A stretch of DNA of 64,000 bases, from NCBI GenBank assembly GCA_918026815.1, contig CAKJVC010000010.1, positions 2,544,501-2,608,500 on the forward strand. The letters are read 5' to 3'. The translations under genes were made by a program, and so were the position numbers. Under the pieces are notes generated by a model. It searched no databases. It saw only the letters and a list, made by a program, of their open reading frames with translations, and had not been told where the DNA came from. Source of the stretch: Chalara sp. BL73 (Eukaryota > Ascomycota > Leotiomycetes > Helotiales). How positions within the stretch are numbered: the stretch's first letter is position 1; each line of letters begins with the position of its first letter. Shown here in pieces: positions 12,160 through 23,100 of the stretch.

Positions 12160-12936
12160 ATGTCTTACTACTCTGGAAGCGCCTATCAACGCCCACTTTG
12201 GCCACGGCAAAGCTTTCCCCCACGACGCCGTGGTTTTGTCAAAACAAGAAACCGAAACCGAGACCTTATGGCCTATGATACTCCAGCGGGGACACTGCTG
12301 GCCTCGTCGAGCTATATGACTAGAAAATGGCCAGGACTGTACGACGAGGCTCAGAGATCTGGAAACCGAAGAGTGAACCCAATATTCATGTCAAATAAGC
12401 CAGCTGAGAACTTCGAAGATGACTACTATAGATGCTGCGCACTGGACTGGATATCACTACGACTTGGTTTTTATGACCATGCCTCATTCCGTCAATCTCC
12501 GGATCCCTTCGACATTTATCTCGAAGAGACAATTGATGCGCTCAATCGAGGAGATGATCAGGAAGCGATTTATCACCTCACCGAGTTCATGAATGTTTTT
12601 GACTGGGTAGTCAAGCTTCTGGAAAAAGACGGCGGCTTCAGCCCAAGCATGCGTGTGTATGGGGACCTGTTTCATGTCACGCGGCGCTTTACATCGCTCA
12701 TGCTGTCCTGGGACGGCGGGGCCTACGCGCTCGATCTGATAGGGATGTTTCACAGGATAGCCGGAAAAGACTTGGGCGAAATCCGGAAGCTGGTCAGCTT
12801 GCTGAGTTTCGATAATCAGAGCGAGCTATTCAACTTAGCACATCAGGCAATGGGTGCAGGTGACAAATTAGGCATGAAGATCGTCGGAATTATCACTGGA
12901 GATCCGATGCTTCTCGTGATGTCCCGCGGCTATTGA
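12160..12936 (+). CDS. Hypothetical protein, single exon, unrecognised
   Basis: An uninterrupted 258-codon frame begins right after an A-rich leader (AAAAAAAAATG). I do not recognise a family. The first 40 residues are basic and rich in Arg, Pro and Gln. Residues 85-258 look globular, with alternating acidic and hydrophobic segments (for example LEETIDALNRGDD and LTEFMNVFDWVVKLLEK) that suggest an all-helical domain. No signal peptide or membrane segment is evident. Large empty spacers lie on both sides, as often seen around lineage-restricted genes. Coding status rests on length, leader and composition only. Confidence 0.6.
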   Translation: MSYYSGSAYQRPLWPRQSFPPRRRGFVKTRNRNRDLMAYDTPAGTLLASSSYMTRKWPGLYDEAQRSGNRRVNPIFMSNKPAENFEDDYYRCCALDWISLRLGFYDHASFRQSPDPFDIYLEETIDALNRGDDQEAIYHLTEFMNVFDWVVKLLEKDGGFSPSMRVYGDLFHVTRRFTSLMLSWDGGAYALDLIGMFHRIAGKDLGEIRKLVSLLSFDNQSELFNLAHQAMGAGDKLGMKIVGIITGDPMLLVMSRGY

Positions 12937-14151
12937 CGCCATGCCCACCAAGCTACGGTTCAACTGATTTTACACGGGTTGCGCTTTTATTAGGAATTCT
13001 CAAGGTAAAGTTGCCCTCCACTCTTCTCCGCATCATATACTGAAGATTATATATTAGGGTGACGGGACGGCAGGGCATTTGTCTTCGCTCGAAATATTTT
13101 CTGTATCTATTCAGGCTATGTTCCAGGCCAGGACTTGTTTGCTAGCAGCTCTCTTCAATGCCCAAGTTGTTAGCCTTATGCATCAAACCTCTACCATCAC
13201 TCACATGTCCCGAATTTCCTTCACAAATCCGATTAGGTATTTTCAAATTTGTCGCAAACGTCTACAAAAGTTCTGCTGAGTGAAAGACATCACTGATACA
13301 AGGGATGAAGCAGATTTTTTGAAAATGTCACAGAATCATAGTTAAGATTTCCTAAGAAACCTAGGAAAGGCGGATTATCCTTCCCATTTTCCATCTCCAG
13401 AAGTGTAGAAGCTGGAGATGCAGGGGCAGGCGGAAAATCATTTGGAAGATCCCCGTATTACCAAGGCAGCTACGTCAGATGCATCTCCCTCAAAAGGATC
13501 GGGTCTGTCAGTGACGGCGGGCAAAGGATATGCTAATACTGCGAGATGTCTTCTGTCATTCCTTCTTTGGACAACTCAAACCCTTTGAGCTCTTCACGTT
13601 TTACAGAAATTGTCATGTTTACTTTAGACTCGGTAAGTGGTGGTTTCTGGAAGAGCCTTAATATCGCAGTTGGTGTACACCCCTATCCTGGATGGAGCAA
13701 ATAGTGCAAGGTTGATTGATTTTGTTGTGCGAGTATTGGAGTCCATTGTGAGGAGAATTTTGGGAGTTTATACTAAATTTTTCAATCTCCTTTTGAATCA
13801 ATGCTGGAATTGCTTAGTTCTACTGTGAATTCTTCTCACTAGTTTGGTTTGGGGACATTGTTTTACGAGAATAATGTCCTTATCTCAGCCCGTGAATCTC
13901 CTCATCTATGCACCAAAACTTGTTCCCTGAAATTGATGTTCTCTATTTGTAGGTTACAAATTGTTATTGGAAATTTCGCCTCCCTTGAAGGCCTTTGGAT
14001 TAGCTGTTCGTCTTTCACCGCCCTTACTGAGGTCTAGAACCTGCTATGAGTTTGTTCCTTCTCATATTGCTTGCATGAATATGGCTCTCGCTTCGCGTTG
14101 CATACTCGTTCAAGGCATCAGACTCAAACTACCGGCGGCTCCCCTTTTGCC
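12937..14151. other. Intergenic region
   Basis: About 1.2 kb between convergent genes. Short frames occur but none shows a family signature or convincing exon structure. Confidence 0.5.
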
Positions 14152-15083
14152 TCAGTAAACACCGGGATGAGTATTATTCGCGTCAGTCAGCCCATAAAGC
14201 CCCGCAAACGGATCGTCCCTCCAGTCTGTCGCCCGCGTATACTCCATCCACTGCGATATTATCTCCGCAACCTCTTCACCATAGACCTTTGTGATCCACC
14301 CGAACGTGCCATCAATGCCGGCGCTGACACCGGAGGTGGTAATAATATTCCCGTCTTCAACCCAGCGAGCTACGGCTACCCAGTTTACATTTGGGCCTAG
14401 GGCAGTAGTCTGTGCCCACGCACGCTTGTTAGTCGTTGCATAGCGGCCATCAAGGACGCCGGCGCGGGCTGCGATGCCTGCCCCTGTTTCTTGTTAGCCC
14501 ATGCTTCTTCCGTCGTTACATGACGTATTAGGTGAGTCTTGTAACTGAGACCAACGTACCAGTGCAAACAGTAATGAGATACTTCAGCGTCGGATATCTA
14601 ACCCTCACGAAGTCAAAAATTTCTTGCAGCTCTGAAACAGGCGCACGTGTGCCAGCTCCGCCGGGAATCATCAATACGTCCAGTTCTGGAGCAGTAGCGA
14701 ACGTGTGCGTTGGCACGATGCTCACCCCGAATGACGAGTTGGCGCTGGTGGGCATGCGTCCCTTGTTGTTTAAAGGTTCGAGGGTGCTCGCGATGAGGGA
14801 AAGATTGAGTGTATGGTTGAAAGAGAGAAGATTGAGCGCATCTAGGGGTCCAGTGACATCGAGGAGCTCAAAGCCTGGGAAGAGGACAAAGCCAATATTG
14901 AGACGGGCCGGTGGGATTGGGACTGCAAGATTGGTTAGTTTTTTATGTATGGAACGAATATCTGTTTGGTCTTGGAATTTTCTGGGTGCTGAAATGCATA
15001 CCAGTCTGATTCTGAGCCCTTGCACAACCCAATAATGCCTCCAGTCCGAAGGAAAGCGAGATAAATCGTTTAAAGGAAACCAT
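14152..15083 (-). CDS. DJ-1/PfpI family protein with likely signal peptide
   Basis: Exons in coding order 15083-15002, 14922-14560 and 14483-14152 give 258 aa. The first ~24 residues (MVSFKRFISLSFGLEALLGC...) look like a secretion signal. Then follow LNIGFVLFPGFELLDVTGPLDAL, a glutamine-amidotransferase-like fold, and the nucleophile elbow ITVCTGAGIAARAGVLDG with its Cys. The acidic segment GVSAGIDG and the C-terminal VYGEEVAEIISQWMEY are typical of the fungal PfpI/AraC-amidase-like subgroup. Related proteins include isonitrile hydratases and glyoxalase-like enzymes, so the reaction is not predictable. Most DJ-1 proteins are cytosolic, making the N-terminal exon unusual; it joins in phase at a good GTATGC donor. 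Confidence 0.85.
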
Positions 15084-15616
15084 TTTGAGATTCGTCAGTG
15101 ATTATGGATTAATTGTTCCAACGTGATCACTTGCTTAATCCACCAACATTCCCATTCTTACACCTTCTCAAGATCCGTTCGTCGGATATAAGACTCTTCT
15201 ATATATTAAAATTCCTCCGATAATACTCGCCTTTGGGAAGTCAAAAGAGGATTCTGGAGAGAATTTTGCCTCTTCTAAATTGGCTGTATCCGGCTAATTG
15301 GATCTGCTGATTAGCGATCATCGTTACATAAACAGCCATTCCGAAACATTGGGACAAATTTATTGGGTGAGCAGAAAAGCTTGAGTGCTTTATGGCGAAT
15401 GCCCATGCACCAAGCTGCAGTAATTGAGCAAGTTTATGGGTCATTGGCATGTCACGTGGTTGAGAAAAGACGCAAATCGTAAAAGATGTCGAATTGGAAT
15501 TAGATGAGTTGCGGATGTTTAATTTTGAGAAAATTTACTGCATGTATACCACGTTTGTTGCTGGGATGTGTTTCGAGTACCACAGGAAACCGAGGCTTCT
15601 CATCCACTCCAACCAT
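15084..15616. other. Intergenic region
   Basis: Promoter side of the DJ-1 gene; AT-rich, nothing else supported. Confidence 0.5.
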
Positions 15617-16560
15617 CTACAGCCTTGTCACGACAAACGAGATTCTCCGTTTCGTGTCGGCATCCCAATCTTCTTCGGAGCCTATTCTCCACCGTAGTTC
15701 TTCACCTAATTCTTTAGCTTGCACCTCAGTCTTCCAACTTGTCCCCGTCTTCTCTCCAACCTCATCCCACAGCCTACCAAAGCTCTCCGGGTTATGAAGA
15801 TACATTTTCTGCCCATCATTCGTTCTATGCACCCTTTCCCTTGGTACCGCATCTCCAATCTGTCTTCCTATTAATACACTACCCTTTACAGGCTTCAGTA
15901 GCGCCACGATCCTTTCACAAGCTTGTACTTGCTGCTCCCAACCAAAAAGATGGAGGAAACTGCCTGCATAGATGATATCAATCTCACCTTCGATCTCTTT
16001 CAAGCCATTTTGAGGAGACAAATCAAAGATATCTGCTGCGATGAAACTTCGCCGTGAAAGTGGACTTGTCATTGAAGAGTTCAAAGCCTAGCTGGAAAAA
16101 ATCCGGTCTGAGATCGCTGGCGTAAAGCGACGAGACAGGGACACCGTCGTACACAAGCTGTCGGAGCTCTTGTCCAAAACAGCAGCCCAAGTCTAACAAA
16201 TTTTGATTGCCGGGACGGAGTCGAGCAAGAAGGGTCTGGTAATATGGCGAGTGTGAGATGTCGAGGTGGAGGAAGCGGAAACTGCCTATGCAAGGGTAAG
16301 GCCAGACTTTCCATGCATCATCGCGCTGTGTGTTCGTTAATCTCTTCCTTCAACTATGACTTCGAAGAGTAAGGAGCAAGGCACCATACTAACTTGTAGA
16401 CATGAGCCTCGACATCTTGAGGCGGTATCTTCGAGTATTTCTCCAGCACTTCGCGGGTTTGGGGACCAAGTTTGGATCCAATATCTGGAACGTACCATGG
16501 GACATCTATGTCTCGAGCCTTGATTTTCTCGAGAGCATTAGGAATGTTTGTTTGAGCCAT
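15617..16560 (-). pseudogene. Class I SAM methyltransferase with a single-base frameshift
   Basis: Exons 16560-16390 and 16325-15617 encode a complete methyltransferase of about 292 aa if one extra base is ignored. The first frame gives a start MAQTNIPNALEK, AWKVWPYPCIG.FRFL, and the SAM motif LLDLGCCFGQELRQLVYDG, through LYASDLRPDFFQLGFELF. Near 16043-16046 (GAAA on +) the frame slips by one base, and the second frame continues FIAADIFD, DIIYAGSFLHLFGWEQQV, LIGRQ and HRTNDGQKMYLHN to the stop. No intron with usable length fits across the break. The architecture resembles fungal methyltransferases of the type found beside meroterpenoid genes, but no cluster is present here. It is either a recent pseudogene or a sequencing error. 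Confidence 0.75.
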
Positions 16561-17299
16561 GGATACAGATGTGCCACCGGTTTGCAGGATAAGACAATAG
16601 GAATATGTCTTGAGCTCTTTCTGAACATGAAGTCTTCTAGTTGTAGATGATTCTACACTTCTCGAAATTAGCAAATAAAGCACTCCTCCAGACAGATGAT
16701 GTCTAATATAAGTTGCCGAGCTAGATTTCTCCCCCCGCTTCCCCTTGATGCGGGGGATCCGCCAGAAAGCGACGTGAAGCTCTACCTATTACGGCACGCG
16801 TGAAAGTGGGATGCGAATGACGCATATCATAGCTTGGGTATCGCGATTCTTCTCGAATGAGAGGCCGCTTCCGGAAAAATAGAGATGATCAGATTGAGAG
16901 TAAACTGTATACCTGGAGGTGGTAATGCCAAAAATTACCGGCCATAACGAGGACATCAAAGTTTGCATCCTTGTCCCCAAGAATATACTTTCCAACCAGC
17001 GATGCGAGATAGCTCAGTATAACAGATTCGAACTCAAAAGGTATCGTTATCACTGCAAACACCAGGGCATTGGGGGGTTGGGGGGTTGTCTATCAAAACT
17101 ACTGACGACTCACCGCTTTGAAACATGAAGCATTTGGGAAAAGATGGCGAGAATATCACCTGCAAGAAATTCGGCCAAGGAAGAAATGAAAAACTGTATA
17201 ATTTCTGTGAAACCCTTGTGCCGATTCAATTAAAACGAGGATATATTTGGGTAGAACTTCGCATCGGCCTTGCTTGTATTGAACCTCTTCCATCACGGT
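16561..17299. other. Intergenic region
   Basis: No gene supported. A G-rich stretch with three runs of six or so G lies at about 17070-17088. Confidence 0.5.
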
Positions 17300-18104
17300 T
17301 CATCCCCTCAAAGTCTTCCCCTTTCTCCGTCTTCGCTTCAAAAATGCAGTACCAATAATGGTGAAAATGTACAATATAGCCATTGCAGCGGCGACTCCAA
17401 TATATACGTGCTTCCAGTATCCCTCCCCCTCACCACCGTCCACAAGCCTCAAACCTAGGCCGCCATTCACAACTCCCAGAACAATCAAGATTCTTCCCAA
17501 CCACAGATGCGCATGGCCAGCTGGACCACGACTTTGGTTTCGCCGGAAGAAAGAATGTTGCAAGAAGCCCAGCAGAGGCTGTGCAATGACAAACAAGAGA
17601 ACTACCACCGTACCGAGAATGGTGTGCGTATTGTTGAAAAGCTATGACACTTGTTTAGTTTCTTTTTACAAGAACAGGGTTAGAGTAAAAGTCTACCTTC
17701 CGCCCCATCTTCGCCAGGAAGACACCAACTCCAAATCCAGCAATGAGAAGTAGGATAGCCATAGCCTGGAAAATGGCATGCAACCACCAACGCCCAAGTA
17801 CACGCATAGCCAGCGCTCCGATGGGGAAAAGCAGTAACACGACCATCGCCATGATGAGTCCGTGAGCATTTCTATATTGCTCGCCTCGATGCTCAAATTC
17901 GTTCTCGAAGCCATTCTGTTCTCCCGGTTCAAAGGCTTGGTTGAGTCCCCCATGGTTCTCATGCCAATTGCTGTTCTTGCCGTCATTTTCCCGGGAGAGC
18001 AGACGATCCACCGAAACTCCAGAGGATATATCGTGGTGAAAAGCAAAAAAGATTTGAGCCAGTGAAAGAACTGCAAGGACGTTCCAAAGCCTTTGAAATT
18101 TCAT
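17300..18104 (-). CDS. Cytochrome b561-domain membrane protein
   Basis: Exons 18104-17697 and 17641-17300 give 249 aa. A signal peptide (about residues 1-20, MKFQRLWNVLAVLSLAQIFF) precedes a hydrophilic Asn/Glu-rich stretch. Five hydrophobic segments follow: AHGLIMAMVVLLLFPIGALAM, HAIFQAMAILLLIAGFGVGVF, THTILGTVVVLLFVIAQPLL, HLWLGRILIVLGVVNGGLGL and a final one before a basic tail KRRRRKGK. His residues at the starts of segments 1-4 (AHG, LHAI, HTILG, HAHLWLG) are placed as haem ligands of the b561 core. There is no DOMON domain, unlike the cellobiose-dehydrogenase-like relatives. The role would be transmembrane electron transfer; donor and acceptor are unknown. Confidence 0.85.
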
Positions 18105-18992
18105 GTTGACGACTTCAATTACCCTCTGTTGGTGTACTATTAGGAACAGAAGCAAAGTCCGTATTAATTGTCAAAAGCCTTGTCAGGAATGACCTGGCGA
18201 CTGTAAAATCGATACCTGAAGTTTAGGACTTGAGCTTTAGATCTCAATGGACGTAAGGTGCTGCACCTATACAGGTGGCGCCATGTGGTGTAAAGGGAAG
18301 GGAGGTAGGTGGCTTGCATCAAATGTTTCGAGTGAATTTGCCGCAACAGCGCAAGGTACACGATGACCTACACATGCCATTCAATCTTAGTCTGCTAGGA
18401 ACATATTCGGCGATCTCAATAATGCCGTTTCCCAGCCATCTTTCAAAGATGAAGTGTAGATTGGAGAACGGATTGATGAGGCAAAATGTAACAATACCAA
18501 AGTAGCTTTGGAATACAAAACTGGATAAGGTGTGGTCGATTAGTACAACAGCTGATATTATTCTTTTTCTAATTTCAACGGGTTACGATGCCTGGCGCTT
18601 GTAGTATGACCCAGAACGCATGATCGTAGAGAGTGCTCTACTTCTCGATTGAGCCACAAGAGGCAATCCCTCCGTCTACGAAACTGCGATCGTGTGATCC
18701 GAGAGGATCTTGAAAATCTGTCTAACGACAATAGTTTGGGGATTTATAAGTCGAGGGTGTGAAGCATTGTCTACTCTGCAATCGAAGCTTGGAGGAAGTG
18801 GTAACTGGCACCAGCGCAATGGTTTCTGAGCCGATAGCAGATACAAAGTTAAGCCATCGCTTCTTTGCCTGAACCAATTGTTATAGTAGCTCATGGCGTT
18901 ATAGATTCTAGCTTGCCCTTGTACCCATAGTGTTTGCCCTTGCTATCACCGTCTGGCTAACGAAGTAAAGTGATGTAGCAGCATTGAGTGGT
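18105..18992. other. Intergenic region
   Basis: Promoter side of the b561 gene and 3' flank of the Dcc1-like gene. No supported gene. Confidence 0.5.
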
Positions 18993-19485
18993 TCAATTGC
19001 CTTTCTTCTCCGGTCGAGACTTTGCGAACTTCTCGTGCCATTTATTAACTTTAGGAGGCCCCTTCTTGATAGCTTCGGGATCCTCCAGAATAAGCTCAAG
19101 GGTGTCTTCAGCCTTTGCGATGGAACATAGCGATGGCCGGGGTACGAAAGCAGAAGAATCGTCTGCTGTTGTAGGACGGGTGGTGGATGGCTGGAGAATC
19201 ATGATTGGGTTCGATGTGCTCTTCTGCCGTATCTGATACGTCTTTGTGCCGGCATTGAGAAGAGCGTATCCTGGAGTAGTTGCAGTTGAAACCGATGAGG
19301 TTATAGTGAATCTTTGAGGCATTAGTGAACTGCACAGACTGAAAAGGGGTTCAGAACACCGACGTGGGTGGAACATCGTTTGATTCAAGCATTGCCAGTA
19401 GCTCCGGAGGGAGTTCCATGAGCTTCAGAGCCTGCGGCTCCAGGCTTGCGGAAAGAGGAATGTCGTTGTCGTACTGTGTCGCCAT
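18993..19485 (-). CDS. dcc1: Sister chromatid cohesion protein Dcc1-like, short
   Basis: Exons 19485-19364 and 19311-18993 give 146 aa. The N terminus MATQYDNDIPLS, the segment LMELPPELLAMLES, and ALLNAGTKTYQIRQKSTSNPIMIL match the start of Dcc1, a subunit of the Ctf18-Dcc1-Ctf8 alternative clamp loader used in replication-fork cohesion. The protein then ends in a basic tail (NKWHEKFAKSRPEKKGN). Yeast and human Dcc1 are near 380-390 aa with C-terminal winged-helix domains, which are missing here. The intron 19312-19363 has a good CACTAAT branch point. Either the fungal protein is short, or it is a truncated form; I see no further Dcc1 exons downstream. Confidence 0.65.
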
Positions 19486-20171
19486 GATGAGCTATCTGTG
19501 ATTGTTGTTCGGTACCCGTGATAATCTCTCTCCTCTCTGCACTGTGCTGCTGTATAATTTCGAATTTGGACAAGACCAAAAAGAAGAGTGGTGTTTGTCT
19601 GGTGTTGTGCAGTGTTGTGTTTAGATGTGGCTGAACTTTGGGAACCGGATCCGCTCAGCTGCCCGTGCGCACGTGGGGAGGATCTCCAATTCTAAGTATA
19701 ATAATAGTTTTATTCTCCGATCAAGGGTGTCTTTTGGTTTTTTTGGATTGATTTATTTAATGTGAGGCTGGGAACATATAATAATACCAAACCTGATATA
19801 TCTATTCGCCTTGAAACCTTGAATTTGGAGTGAACCTGGTTTTGAGCTCAGCTTCTTCCTTGGATTTTCTTTGGTGGTCGTAACAGGCTTTTAACATGTT
19901 CTTCACTCATCTGTGCCTTGATTCTTTTGTTTTTGCAGCTAAATTAAACGCGACGCGTCTTTTTCGCGAACCCTGTATAACCTTATCCCACAGATGACAA
20001 TATCCAAGATATCTCCAACCCGCCAACCTGTCACTTCCAGCACAATAGGTATAACAAGGCTTCCTTGCAGCTGTTGAGCGCATCTTGTCGAACCGGCCCG
20101 CGCTATGAGGCCGGCCCTTTGAGAGACCCTCGCGACAAGACACTCCGAGAGACAGTCGGAGAGACAAAACA
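19486..20171. other. Divergent promoter of dcc1-like and RhoGEF genes
   Basis: No ORF or RNA gene supported; contains AT-rich runs around 19690-19800. Confidence 0.5.
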
Positions 20172-23100
20172 ATGGTTCGAGCCACGGAAGAGCTCGTATT
20201 GTCGCAAGACGAGGTCAGCCTTTACTATACTGCCGATGCTCATCTAGCTAGTCTGCCAGTCCTCATCTTTCACGGACCCTCGACGACGACCAATTCCACC
20301 CTCAATAGCTCTCGAATCCAAGTCCACATCTTCACTGCTGCTGGCTTCCAAAGCTACCCACGAATCACCATCTCCCCAAACTCCCCTTTCTACCAGTCAG
20401 TCAACCATCTGCCACGCGAGAAACAAGGGGATGAAATATGCCGTGGCATTGCCTTTGGGTTGTTGAAGTACTTCAAGGAATTATCCGAGGTCGTGAAGAG
20501 CGGGTTGATTGTTCAGACTGCTGTCACCTCACGGAGACGACCTGGTTCTGCTCCAGCGCTATTCGGCGAGCAACATGCGGCCGACCTGGCAGCCTCTATG
20601 GTCAAGGTGGAAAATGTTGGCGAGATTATTCGGGACATTGAAGCAGCGTTGCGGCCGCAGAACATTCATCACTTGGATGTTGACCTTGTCCTGCCACCTG
20701 GATCAATTGCGCCGTTTGAAGGGGAATCAGAGGAGCACTGGGACGAGGAGGAATTATTCGATCCAACTTTGAAACAGTATGGCACATATGCTCAACTGGT
20801 TAAACTTTTCGGAGAAGTTACGTTTCTTCCAACATCGAAACTGAGACGTGCTCCTTCGAGGCCTACCTCTCTAAATCGGACTAAATCTTTCCTCAAAGAT
20901 CAAAAGCTGTCACTCCGGAGAGAGATGGGGGAGTTGGTGGACACGGAAGAACGATATGTTATCAAGATGCACGAACTGGTAAATCATATGGCAGACGACT
21001 TTCGAGACAAGGCCAAGAAACGTGCATTTGGGAGCTTCAGTCCATCAGAGGACGACCTTCGCAAGCTCTTCCCCAAGTCGTTGGATCGAATTTTGCATAT
21101 CAACTCTGCATTCTTAGACGCCGTTCGCAAAGTCATGAACGAAACTGAGGAGGAGGCTATGCGTGATCTTGAGGCAGCCATTGTGAGCTCAACTGGCTCT
21201 CGTTACGGAGGTACTGGACGCTTGAAAGATCCCACGGGTGCGCTAGCATTTGCTAAAGTGTTGCTTGAGTGGTTTCCTCAGTTCTCGGATTGCTATCAAG
21301 ACTACATTCGTTCAAGCCAGGAATTTCCTCAAATCATTACTTCATTTATGAGACAGCCATCTAGCTTCTCACAACGTGTCCAAGCAACTGGTGAACAACG
21401 ACTTCGGTCTGCCGTTATCGAGCCAGTACAACGTCTCCCTCGTTATAGTTTATTCATCGACAATATCGTCAATTACCTTCCTGTAACTCATCCTGCAGTC
21501 CAGCCGATGCTCAAGGCGCGAGACATAATCACTTCCATTTGCTCCATGGATCCACCTACCCTGGAAAAATCACAAACTGTAAATCGTCTCCGAAATCTTG
21601 TGGAATCCTGGCCAGCTGGTCTTCGCCCAGATGGCCGGCTCATCACTGCAGTCGATTTTGCTGAACTGGTGGCACCTTATCATATCAGCCCTCCCAGCGC
21701 TCCAGGGTCTTCGAGAGAGGGGATGTTGCTATTTTTCGCTGATTGTGTAGTCGTCCTGAAGAAAGCTAGGGAATCAACAATGAGTGCTAGGGGTCTGGTT
21801 GCTGAGATTGATAAGCCATCAGCTGCTATCATGATGGCACCCGTCACAGCCGCTGCTGGAGGACACAAGCACACCTACGACCTGACATTCTCTGGTTGGC
21901 ATTTGCTTGGTGATGCTCGGTTTACGATGTCTGATGACGGGCACAGCATCTGGATGGCATCTTTGCGTGAGCTAAAAGACGCAGGCGCTGGCAGGGATCG
22001 CAACCAACCCGCCACTGTCCGGGCTTTCATACTTAAAGGTGCATATGAAGGCAAAGCTCGCAAGCTCACGGATGAAATCACCAAAGCGAGGGTGGAAGGC
22101 CGATTCTCAGAAGGTGAGCGCGAAACCGACAAATGGTCGTACCGATCTGTCAACTTCGCGGCAGCAGATATCAGCCTCCATACTGCTATCTTTGAAGAAG
22201 GTATTGATATGTTGATTCCGGGACGCAAAGAACCAGCACCGATCCGCATTGTGGTGGATCATGCGAAAGGCACTAAAGGTGCTCCTGTTGGTCACTATGG
22301 AATCGACATCGTCGCAAATATCGGAGCCATTTCAGGCGGCTACAAGTATCGGCTTGAAGTCGACGGTCTCAATGATAAAGTTTTCGTTGATGAAGTCGTA
22401 ATTGAGCATATCTTGCCAACATTTGCTAAGAGACGTAAGCAGTTCCACCTTCTCCTTAATTTTAGTCGGAGCTAACCCTGTACAGTTGTCAGTCTTATTA
22501 GCGCTCAGTACAATCAGGCAAATCCTGCTCTGACCTCTTCATTTATATCTTTTTACACGAAGATTCTGAAGTCAATGCACCTGCAAGTAGAAGGCGAAAA
22601 GTCACGAGCGTTCCGGCCTCCATCACCTGTCAAAATTCTCTCTAATCTTCTTAGTAGTGGATTCGGTAGCTCCACAACTTCTCTCCATCACTCTAGTTTG
22701 AATGGCAAGAGTTCTCGGTCTGGACTTGGTGACATTCCTTCCATGCAAGCGCCGTCAATGACGAGATCGAACAGCAACAAGTCTACGCATTCTGTACAGG
22801 ATATTGATCCAGGGAGAAGTGTTCGTGCAGCGACCGAAGATCGCCCAATCAACCCACTCGTTCGCCTGGAAGAGACTTTCACTGGATACATTGCTGCGTT
22901 GCAGTCTCGAAAAGGCAATATCATTGGCAGAGTCCTTCGTAGCCGTGGATCTGCAGATGAGCTTGCTATCAATGCCTTATATAATACTTTTATTGAGAAT
23001 CCTTTTGATACTCGAGCATCTTCTGAAGCTACCGTTGATATATTGTTCGTAGCATTCGAGAAGTATCTACGCATGGCTTGGAGTGATCAAATGGGCCAAG

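Noticed and set aside
16030..16060. Intron explaining the methyltransferase frame break
   Set aside because: The only GT..AG pair that would fit spans 19 nt, far below fungal intron size.
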